Positions 7,063 through 12,862 of a stretch of DNA of 12,862 bases are shown one piece after another (position 1 is the stretch's first letter; every line of letters starts with the position of its first letter). The stretch lies in assembly GCA_030637025.1 (NCBI GenBank), contig DAOVVV010000051.1:1-12862 (forward strand). The letters are read 5' to 3'. Under the pieces are notes generated by a model that was not told where the DNA came from, made no database searches, and saw nothing but the letters and a program-made list of their open reading frames with translations. The position numbers and the translations under genes were made by a program. The stretch is from JAGLHV01 sp023143305 [NCBI: Clostridia bacterium] (GTDB lineage Bacteria > CBDUZB01 > JAGLHV01).

Positions 7063-8424
7063 TAGTTCTTTTATCCTTTTAATTTGTTTTTTTACACAAG
7101 AAAGAGCAGTCCCCGCAAAAGAATTTCTTGAATTAACACAATTTTCTAAACGAATAACATCCTTTATATCACCTTTAAAGTGTCCGGAAAACGTACAAAA
7201 CTCTCCAACAGAAAGATTTTCCAATCTTTTCTCCTTTTCGATACAATAAGCAACTATTTTCCCGGTTATCCGGTGTGCTTCTCTAAAAGGAATTCCTTTA
7301 TTGGTTAAATACTCAGCAACATTAGTCGCATTAAGAAAACCTTCCTGACACGCAGTATACATCCTTTTTTTCTTTATCAATATAGAAGAAAGCATCTTAG
7401 GAAAAACAATTAAAACTTCTTTTAAAGTATCTATTGTTTTAAACAGCTCTTCTTTGTCTTCCTGCATATCTCTATTATAAGCTAAAGGAAGAGACTTCAT
7501 TTGAGTAAATAAGGCTATTAATGCCCCATAAATCTTACCTGTTTTTCCCCTGATAAGTTCTGCTATATCCGGATTTTTTTTCTGAGGCATAATAGAAGAT
7601 CCGGTAGAAAAAGCATCATCTATTTCTATAAAAGAAAATTCGACAGAATTCCATAAAATAATTTCTTCGGAAAATCTGGATAAATGCATCATCAATGTTG
7701 CCGCATCGGATAAAAACTCAATGATAAAATCTCTATCTCCTACCGTATCAATACTATTTTGCGAAACTTGCGGAAATTTTAATAATCGGGCTACATAGCT
7801 TCGATCTATGGGAAAAGATGTCCCGGCTAAAGCCCCTACACCCAAAGGCATTACGTTTACCCTCTTTAAACAGTCCAACAACCTCTCTTTATCTCTTTCC
7901 AACATCCACCAATAAGCTAAAATATGGTGCGCAAAAAGTATTGGTTGAGCGTGTTGTAAATGGGTAAAACCAGGCATAATCACATCTATATTTTTTTGTG
8001 CTATTTTTACTATTACTTTTTGAAATTTTACTATTAAATTTAATATTTCCCCCATTTCGTGTCGTAAATACATCCGCACATCCAACGATACCTGGTCATT
8101 ACGGGAACGGGCTGTATGCAATTTCCCACCTACATTCCCTATTTTTTCTATGAGTTTTTTCTCTATTAACATATGAATATCTTCATCTCTATCAGAAAAA
8201 CTTAATTTCTTATTTTCAATTTCAAGTAAAATTTCTTCTAAACCTGCAATAATTTTCTTCGTTTCATCTTTCTTAATTATTCCACACTTACCCAGCATCC
8301 TGACATGAGCAACACTTCCCCAAATATCGTATTTCGCTAATCTAATATCTAAAGCAATAGAAGCAAGGAATTTAGAACAATCCATATCCATTTCCTTTTT
8401 AAATCTTCCATTCCAGAGTTTCAC
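5758..8424 (-). CDS. argH: Argininosuccinate lyase fused in frame to a TolC-family outer-membrane protein
   Basis: A single 888-codon frame starts with GTG at 8424, 5 nt after AGGAGG. Residues 1 to about 454 are a complete ArgH, which splits argininosuccinate into arginine and fumarate. They include TARSRNDQ (104-111), THLQHAQP (154-161, catalytic-site His155), the superfamily signature GSSIMPQKKNP (275-285, catalytic Ser) and the usual NSRNSFAGTA end (431-440). ArgH proteins normally stop at about 450-470 residues. Here there is no in-frame stop, and translation continues into MAGKKLQH, a hydrophobic signal peptide (455-480), and a TolC-like domain to 888. A cytosolic enzyme ahead of an export signal is unexpected. 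Possible explanations are a real fusion, separate initiation of the second part at 7062, frameshifting, or a sequence error removing the argH stop. ArgH itself lies 30 bp downstream of argG. Confidence 0.85.
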   Translation of the reverse strand: MKLWNGRFKKEMDMDCSKFLASIALDIRLAKYDIWGSVAHVRMLGKCGIIKKDETKKIIAGLEEILLEIENKKLSFSDRDEDIHMLIEKKLIEKIGNVGGKLHTARSRNDQVSLDVRMYLRHEMGEILNLIVKFQKVIVKIAQKNIDVIMPGFTHLQHAQPILFAHHILAYWWMLERDKERLLDCLKRVNVMPLGVGALAGTSFPIDRSYVARLLKFPQVSQNSIDTVGDRDFIIEFLSDAATLMMHLSRFSEEIILWNSVEFSFIEIDDAFSTGSSIMPQKKNPDIAELIRGKTGKIYGALIALFTQMKSLPLAYNRDMQEDKEELFKTIDTLKEVLIVFPKMLSSILIKKKRMYTACQEGFLNATNVAEYLTNKGIPFREAHRITGKIVAYCIEKEKRLENLSVGEFCTFSGHFKGDIKDVIRLENCVNSRNSFAGTALSCVKKQIKRIKELMAGKKLQHFCLFLFFLFFFSGKIFSADEFSERKLTLRQGIRLALLNSQTLLSKHRDVSIAKEKVKEARSFMYPQLDLNCNISRLKTVSALSLPPELGGIWLEPNEEGNFYAMQLSLYQYIYQGSWFRGDTKKLADINLKGENSAYEQLKSEIKQEVKKVFYQLLLLHKKIEIYEKTIQEFEEKFTQKEYSSSYSKMKQQKILAIFKSNLRKCEKDISLARLNFNSILGIELNTSVKLIGKLEFKDLEVDLNKYIAWAFQYRPELLQTRAQEEMNALAVSLSLKERYPTIVMGANYQYGGRDLPMDEKNWIASINLKIPIFDAWAGWARVKQKKANLEKARFQKAAVEDKVRWEVNKKYLEFIAVQKQVREMKIDWETARNIRTKAEKEKISYFELMEIYDFYIKMRLEYIQSIYKHIIARADLEKAIGVDIVEK
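7074..7079 (-). promoter_or_regulatory. Shine-Dalgarno-like sequence for the internal TolC start
   Basis: The minus strand reads AAAGGA, 11 nt before the ATG at 7062 and inside the last ArgH codons. Spacing is slightly long but workable. It supports separate translation of the TolC-like part within the ArgH frame. Confidence 0.45.
7079..7093 (-). other. A-AAA-AAA slippery heptamer with immediate -1 stop at the ArgH end
   Basis: Seven A residues (7093-7087) fall as A-AAA-AAA in the ArgH frame at residues 444-446, the arrangement that permits -1 ribosomal slippage. In the -1 frame the next codons are ACA, AAT and TAA (stop at 7081-7079). The product would be a 448-residue ArgH lacking the TolC part. 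There is no close upstream Shine-Dalgarno stimulator and I did not identify a downstream pseudoknot, so this is only a possible mechanism. The run is also a plausible site for an indel or sequence error. Confidence 0.3.
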
Positions 8425-8454
8425 TTTTTCCTCCTGATATTACATTTATTATAT

Positions 8455-9684
8455 CTAAATTCTATTTTTTTTCCCTTTTTTTTCTGCTTCCAGCATTGCT
8501 TTTGCTTTTAATGGTAACCCCCATAATTCAATAAATCCTTTTGCCGAGGAGTGGTCGAAAATATCTTCCTTAGTATAAGTAGCCAAAGAATGATGATATA
8601 AAGAATAAGGAGATTTTCTACCTACAACCTGACAAAGCCCTTTATACAATTTAAGCCTTACCCTCCCGGTTATTTCCTTCTGAGTAGTGCTAACGAAAGA
8701 AGCTATGGCTTCCCTTAACGGCGAATGCCACAACCCATAATAAATAAGCTCACCATAACGACAAGAAAGCAATTCCTTATAATGTAATAATTCTCTATCC
8801 AGAATCAACATTTCTAACTCCCGATGGGCAAGAGTCAAAATCATTGCCGCAGGACACTCATAAATTTCCCGGGACTTTATTCCGACTAATCTGTTTTCCA
8901 CTAAATCAACCCTGCCTATTCCATGTTTACCGCCTAATGCATTTAATTTCTCAATTAACGAAACTAATGAAAGTTTTTTTCCATCTATCTTTACCGGAAT
9001 CCCTTCCTCAAAATCAATAATTACATATAAAGGTTTCTCCGGTGCCTTTTCCGGAGCAACTGTTATCTGGTAAGCATCTGCCGGCGGTTGGACCCAGGGA
9101 TCTTCCAATTGACCACATTCAATACTTACTCCCCATAAATTACGATCAATACTATAAGGACTTTTTCCCTTTATTTCCAACGGTATTTTATGTTTCTTTG
9201 CATAAGCAATTTCATCTTCACGAGACTTCATTTCCCATTCGCGTAAAGGAGCCAAGACTCTCAAACCCGGAGATAACTTAGCTATAGTAACTTCAAATCG
9301 TACCTGGTCATTTCCCTTACCCGTACAACCGTGCACAATGGTATCTGCTTTCTCTCTCAATGCTAAAGAAACAAGTTTTTCGGCAATCAAGGGACGGGAT
9401 AAAGCTGTAGCTAAAAGATATTTATTTTCATAAACAGCATTTGCCTGCAAAGCAGGCAAAACATAATTATAAGCAAATTCTTTCCTCAGGTCTTCAATAA
9501 TTATTTTGTCCACTCCTGAATTTAGTGCTTTTTTCTTTAAAGGTTTTAAGTTTTTTCCCTGTCCGACATCAACCGTATAAGCAATTACCTCGCATCCGTA
9601 ATTTTCTTTAAGCCAATGAATAATTACTGAAGTATCCAGTCCCCCCGAATATGCAAGTACTGCTTTTTTTATTTGTTTTTTCAT
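8455..9684 (-). CDS. argG: Argininosuccinate synthase
   Basis: ArgG joins citrulline and aspartate in an ATP-dependent step to make argininosuccinate, the substrate of the next gene's product. The 409-residue protein is full length for the short bacterial type. It has the ATP-pyrophosphatase P-loop AYSGGLDTS (11-19), HGCTGKGNDQVRFE (118-131, nucleotide and citrulline/aspartate contacts), YSIDRNLWG (177-185), and GRVDLVENRLVGIKSREIYE (257-276). AGAGGA lies 8 nt before the ATG. Its 3' end is 30 bp from the argH GTG, and it begins 22 bp after the phosphohexomutase stop, so it sits in a continuous transcript with both. It is not adjacent to other arg genes in this window besides argH. Confidence 0.98.
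   Translation of the reverse strand: MKKQIKKAVLAYSGGLDTSVIIHWLKENYGCEVIAYTVDVGQGKNLKPLKKKALNSGVDKIIIEDLRKEFAYNYVLPALQANAVYENKYLLATALSRPLIAEKLVSLALREKADTIVHGCTGKGNDQVRFEVTIAKLSPGLRVLAPLREWEMKSREDEIAYAKKHKIPLEIKGKSPYSIDRNLWGVSIECGQLEDPWVQPPADAYQITVAPEKAPEKPLYVIIDFEEGIPVKIDGKKLSLVSLIEKLNALGGKHGIGRVDLVENRLVGIKSREIYECPAAMILTLAHRELEMLILDRELLHYKELLSCRYGELIYYGLWHSPLREAIASFVSTTQKEITGRVRLKLYKGLCQVVGRKSPYSLYHHSLATYTKEDIFDHSSAKGFIELWGLPLKAKAMLEAEKKGKKNRI
9440..9460. repeat. Perfect 9-bp inverted repeat inside argG
   Basis: TTTGCCTGC, a 3-nt AAA loop and GCAGGCAAA make a perfect 21-nt hairpin in the coding region. The encoded LPALQANA segment is conserved in ArgG proteins, so the hairpin need not be an insertion. 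It shares the GCCTG/CAGGC stem core with the intergenic hairpin at 1286-1301. Confidence 0.5.
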
Positions 9685-9706
9685 AATTAAAATCCTCTTC
9701 TCTTTT

Positions 9707-11158
9707 TTAACTACTAATTTTATTGATTATTTTCCTGCCTTCATCAAGAAGTAAATCTACTTTTCTTTTTGATTCTGCCTCCGAATACAAGCGCACTACC
9801 GGTTCTGTTCCTGAAGGACGAAGCAACAACCAGGCATCATTATCTAAAATAATTTTTACTCCATCAAAGGTCTTAACCTGTTTAACCGGAATACCTATTA
9901 ATTTATTAGGAATTTTTTGTGTTACTAAATCAGTAAAGAGTTTTTTACCCAACTCTGTTTTATTTTTTTTGGCACCCTGCTTACTTGAAAGCAGTTTTTT
10001 TATCTTTGTTATCTGTACATCCTTTCGTTCGAAAACCGACTTGCCAAATCTTTTTTGCATTTCCGAAAGAATCTGTGATAATTTCTTTTTTCTTTTTGCT
10101 AACATTTCTACTATCCATAATCCGGACAAAACCCCATCGCGTTCCGGAAGATATCCCTGATACCCATACCCTCCACTTTCTTCCCCACCCATAAGAATAT
10201 TCTCTTTTAACATTAATTCGCAAACATTTTTAAATCCCACGTGAACTTCCTGAAAAGGCAAATGATAATGCCGGGCAATTCTTTCCCCTAAATATCCTAA
10301 AGAAATTGCCTGCACCACTTTTCCCGACCATTGTTTAGATTCAATTAAATATGAAAGAATTAAAGGAAAAACCTGATGCGGAGACAAATATTTACCTTTA
10401 TCATCCACTACACCTACACGGTCACCGTCTCCGTCTACAGCAATCCCAATGTCTGCTTTTTCTTCAATTACTTTCTTTTTTAATTCTTCCAGGTTTTTCT
10501 CGATCGGTTCGGGATTTAATCCGCCGAACATTGCCTTTCGCTGACTATGAATAGCAATTATTTTACAATTCGTTGATTTTAAAACATCCTCTAAATAAGA
10601 ACATCCCGATCCATACATAGAATCAAAAACTATTTTTAACCTCGATTTTTTTATTAACTTCAAATCAATGTAACTCTGCAAATCTTTTATATAATCCGTA
10701 TAAAAATTTGTTATTTTACTATTTCCTTCTTTAATACGGGGAGAATTCTTATACAAAAATTTCTCGATTTGTTTACCGGTACCGGATGATATGGAACCTC
10801 CAAAGGATGCTTTAACTTTTATCCCGTTATAAAAAGGGGGATTATGACTGGCAGTAACCATTATTCCGGCATTAGCTTTATGCTTAACTACCGCATGAGA
10901 AACAGTAGGAGTAGTAACCGGCTGGCTGCTAAATAATACTGATATTCCATTCCCCTCCATTACCCGAGCTACAATTTCCGCATATTTTTCCGAAAGGAAT
11001 CTCATATCATAGCCAATAACCATATTAAAGGATTTACCTGATGAATTTTGCTTAATATAATCAGCAATAGCCTGAGAAATAATTCTTACATTATCAAAAG
11101 TAAAATCACGGGCAATCACTCCCCGCCATCCGTCAGTTCCAAATTTTATTTTATACAC
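9707..11158 (-). CDS. Phosphoglucomutase/phosphomannomutase family protein
   Basis: An alpha-D-phosphohexomutase that moves phosphate between C1 and C6 of a hexose phosphate through a phosphoserine. The 483 residues include all four domains: the start motif FGTDGWRG (6-13), the phosphoserine loop TASHNP (102-107, Ser104), the Mg-binding loop DGDGDR (242-247), the sugar-specificity loop GGEESGG (324-330) and the phosphate-binding loop RPSGTEP (447-453). GEESGG resembles the phosphoglucomutase form of the sugar loop, but substrate (glucose, mannose or glucosamine) cannot be fixed by eye. The start is GTG at 11158 with AGAGGGG upstream. Its sugar-1-phosphate product would feed the nucleotidyltransferase encoded 28 bp upstream, so together they probably make a nucleotide sugar for polysaccharide or glycoconjugate synthesis. 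Confidence 0.93.
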   Translation of the reverse strand: MYKIKFGTDGWRGVIARDFTFDNVRIISQAIADYIKQNSSGKSFNMVIGYDMRFLSEKYAEIVARVMEGNGISVLFSSQPVTTPTVSHAVVKHKANAGIMVTASHNPPFYNGIKVKASFGGSISSGTGKQIEKFLYKNSPRIKEGNSKITNFYTDYIKDLQSYIDLKLIKKSRLKIVFDSMYGSGCSYLEDVLKSTNCKIIAIHSQRKAMFGGLNPEPIEKNLEELKKKVIEEKADIGIAVDGDGDRVGVVDDKGKYLSPHQVFPLILSYLIESKQWSGKVVQAISLGYLGERIARHYHLPFQEVHVGFKNVCELMLKENILMGGEESGGYGYQGYLPERDGVLSGLWIVEMLAKRKKKLSQILSEMQKRFGKSVFERKDVQITKIKKLLSSKQGAKKNKTELGKKLFTDLVTQKIPNKLIGIPVKQVKTFDGVKIILDNDAWLLLRPSGTEPVVRLYSEAESKRKVDLLLDEGRKIINKISS

Positions 11159-11186
11159 TAAAGTCCCCTCTCTATATTTTCATATA

Positions 11187-12242
11187 TTATAAACGGCTGT
11201 ATTCTTTTATAATGCTCCCGTCACCAATAGCTATTCCCTCTCGTAAAAAACTATACGGCTCAATAACACAATTATTCCCCACTATACATTTTTCCAGCTT
11301 TACCCCTTCCCCAATTCTCGTATCATCTAAAACAACACAATCAGAAAGTAAAGCACCGGCAGCAATAGACACATTATTCCCTATACTTACCCTGCCATTT
11401 ATCCGAACATCTTTTCCAATCTTTACTTTATCCCCAATAAACACCTTCCCGACAACTTTTAACCCCGAAGAAATTTTACAACCCTTTCCCAATAACATTT
11501 TTCCTTTTATACTACGATAAGGAATCCGACAATTAACTTTTCCGGACAAAACATCCCTATTGGCTTGTAAATATTTTTCGTTAGTTCCAATATCCAGCCA
11601 ATAATCAGAAGCAACATAACCATAAAACGGCTCTTTCTTATCCAACAATAAAGGAAATAATCCCCGTTCCAGAGAGTAATTAACCCCCCGGGGAATATAA
11701 TCAAACACTTCCGGCTCAAAAACATAAATCCCGGCATTTATAGTATTACAGGTAACTTCCGCCCATGTGGGCTTTTCTAAAAACTGTTTAATTTTTCCCT
11801 TTTTGTCCGTCTTTATTAACCCGTATATTGTAGGGTCCTTTACCTTTACCAAAGAAATTGTCGCTTTCGCTTTTTTTTGGCGATGAAAAGCAATCAATTT
11901 TCCTAAATTTATATCAGTCAAAACATCGCCGTTAAAAATAATTACCGGTTCGTCAACAAATTTATGCGCATTTTTTACTCCTCCGCCAGTACCAAGGGGA
12001 ACTTTTTCCACTACATAGCGAATTTTTACACCAAATTTTTCTCCGTTGCCAAAATATTTGCGAAAAGAAGAAGGTAAATAAGCCAGGCAAAAAATAATTT
12101 CTTTTATCCCGTACTTCTTTATTAGATCAATTTGATAAGTTAAAAAGGGACGATTTATAATAGGTAACATCGGCTTGGGCGTAGTACAAGTCAAAGGACG
12201 TAATCGCGTCCCCAATCCCCCGATAAGAATTAAAGCTTTCAT
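11187..12242 (-). CDS. Sugar-1-phosphate nucleotidyltransferase with left-handed beta-helix domain
   Basis: This enzyme activates a hexose-1-phosphate with an NTP to give an NDP-sugar. Residues 1 to about 235 form the GT-A-like nucleotidyltransferase fold: GGLGTRLRPLT (8-18), the lysine segment TPKPMLP (21-27), GTGGGVK (84-90), FNGDVL (103-108, metal-binding Asp), FLEKP (154-158), NAGIYVF (169-175) and YWLDIGT (214-220). Residues from about 255 to 345 form hexapeptide repeats (IGDKVKIG, IGNNVSIAAGALL, IGEGVKLEKCIVG), a left-handed beta-helix as in mannose-1-phosphate guanylyltransferase-like proteins. The protein is 351 residues, full length. The ATG at 12242 has AGAGGA 6 nt upstream. The specific NTP and sugar are uncertain. 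It lies between an SDR epimerase and a phosphohexomutase, which fits one nucleotide-sugar route. Confidence 0.93.
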   Translation of the reverse strand: MKALILIGGLGTRLRPLTCTTPKPMLPIINRPFLTYQIDLIKKYGIKEIIFCLAYLPSSFRKYFGNGEKFGVKIRYVVEKVPLGTGGGVKNAHKFVDEPVIIFNGDVLTDINLGKLIAFHRQKKAKATISLVKVKDPTIYGLIKTDKKGKIKQFLEKPTWAEVTCNTINAGIYVFEPEVFDYIPRGVNYSLERGLFPLLLDKKEPFYGYVASDYWLDIGTNEKYLQANRDVLSGKVNCRIPYRSIKGKMLLGKGCKISSGLKVVGKVFIGDKVKIGKDVRINGRVSIGNNVSIAAGALLSDCVVLDDTRIGEGVKLEKCIVGNNCVIEPYSFLREGIAIGDGSIIKEYSRL

Positions 12243-12298
12243 CGACTATCCTCTATTTGTTCCAAGATTTTTTAACTAAAAAAATAAATTGTTTGTTA

Positions 12299-12862
12299 TT
12301 AAGTTTTCCTAAACCAGGCAGTAGTTTTTTTAAGTCCATCCGAAAAATTTACTTGCGGTTTCCAATGTAACAAGTTTTCTGCTTTGGTAATATTCAGAAA
12401 ACTTTTAAATAATTCACCCGTTCTCGCCGGTTTATACACTGCATCTTTTTCATAGTTAAGAATTTCTTTCATTTCTTTAAATAAATAGTTAACCGAAATA
12501 GCCTGCCCGGTACCAATATTAAATATTTCATTATTCCCCTTCTCCATGCAAGCCATATTAGCTTTTACTATATCTCCCACATATACATAATCCCTCATTT
12601 GTTTTCCATCTCCGAAAATATTTAGTTCTTCATTCTCCAGCATTTTTTCAGAAAATATTGCTACCACTCCTGCTTCCCCATAAGGATCCTGCCGAGGACC
12701 ATAAACATTTCCGTAACGAAGAACAGTATAGTTAAGAGCAAAAGTCTTTCCATAATAATATAAATAGTACTCGCTGGCAAGTTTACTCACCCCATAGGGA
12801 GAAAGAGGACCTGCAGGAAAACTTTCACCGGCTGACTCATTCTCACACTCTCCGTAAATTAC
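12299..12862 (-). CDS. Extended-SDR NAD-dependent nucleotide-sugar epimerase/dehydratase, C-terminal part
   Basis: The last 187 codons of an NDP-sugar-modifying enzyme; the 5' end lies beyond the window. The frame enters as VIYGECE, then SPYGVSK (21-27 of the fragment), which holds the catalytic Tyr and Lys of the YxxxK motif. LRYGNVYGPRQDP follows, with the typical N-x-Y-G-P-R-Q motif, then FGDGKQMRDYVYVGDIV and FNIGTG, all typical of GalE/dTDP-glucose dehydratase-like extended SDRs. The N-terminal Rossmann NAD-binding glycine motif is not in view. A GTG at 12790 is not the start, because conserved sequence continues upstream of it. UDP-glucose 4-epimerase is the closest general match, but substrate is not decided. 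It ends 56 bp before the nucleotidyltransferase. Confidence 0.93.
   Translation of the reverse strand, partial: VIYGECENESAGESFPAGPLSPYGVSKLASEYYLYYYGKTFALNYTVLRYGNVYGPRQDPYGEAGVVAIFSEKMLENEELNIFGDGKQMRDYVYVGDIVKANMACMEKGNNEIFNIGTGQAISVNYLFKEMKEILNYEKDAVYKPARTGELFKSFLNITKAENLLHWKPQVNFSDGLKKTTAWFRKT

Noticed and set aside
5758-8424. An alternative genetic code with a reassigned stop as the reason for the fused frame.
   Set aside because: TAA, TGA and TAG all end genes in this window, and no in-frame stop codon has to be read through at the ArgH-TolC junction.
9723-10554. Several plus-strand and minus-strand frames overlapping the phosphohexomutase gene.
   Set aside because: They overlap a full-length gene with all family motifs, show no family features, and are shadow frames.
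12299-12790. A complete short gene starting with GTG at 12790.
   Set aside because: The same frame continues to the window edge and encodes the conserved VIYGE and SPYG segments of an extended SDR. The gene is therefore partial, not short.

Overview
This is an AT-rich bacterial window. Every gene I can support is on the minus strand, so the window is read from its right end to its left. The signal peptides, a TolC-type outer-membrane protein and meso-diaminopimelate enzymes point to a Gram-negative (diderm) bacterium. The AT-rich composition, long A/T homopolymers and mixed gene order suggest an uncultured candidate-phylum lineage (for example Omnitrophota-like). That placement is an inference from general appearance, not something the window proves.

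In transcription order the window holds a sugar-nucleotide module, comprising a 3'-partial extended-SDR epimerase/dehydratase (12299-12862), a sugar-1-phosphate nucleotidyltransferase with a left-handed beta-helix tail (11187-12242) and a phosphoglucomutase/phosphomannomutase (9707-11158). An arginine module follows: argG (8455-9684) and argH (start 8424). ArgH has no stop codon where one is expected. It runs in frame into a TolC-family outer-membrane protein with its own signal peptide, giving one 888-codon reading frame (5758-8424). The TolC part overlaps an exported patatin-like lipase by an ATGA (4796-5761), which is followed by an exported TPR protein (3762-4736). A lysine/peptidoglycan module closes the run: lysA (2344-3606), dapF (1506-2324) and dapA (281-1156). 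At the far left, a strong sigma70-type promoter (228-256) drives a new secreted protein of which only the first 48 residues are present (1-145).

Spacing from the epimerase to the TPR gene is 4-bp overlap to 59 bp, which suggests one long transcript. Gaps of 155 bp before lysA and 349 bp before dapA are the likeliest places for internal regulation. The 349-bp gap holds a perfect hairpin and two diverged copies of a 40-50 nt element, one of them immediately upstream of dapA.

The order argH - (envelope genes) - lysA - dapF resembles the argH-lptM-lysA-dapF arrangement known in many proteobacteria, with a TolC/patatin/TPR envelope cassette in the middle. The most notable item is the ArgH-TolC junction: an in-frame fusion of a cytosolic enzyme with an exported protein, a plausible internal start with its own Shine-Dalgarno sequence, and an A-AAA-AAA slippery heptamer whose -1 frame stops two codons later. 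No defence system, CRISPR array, tRNA, rRNA or intact mobile element was seen.
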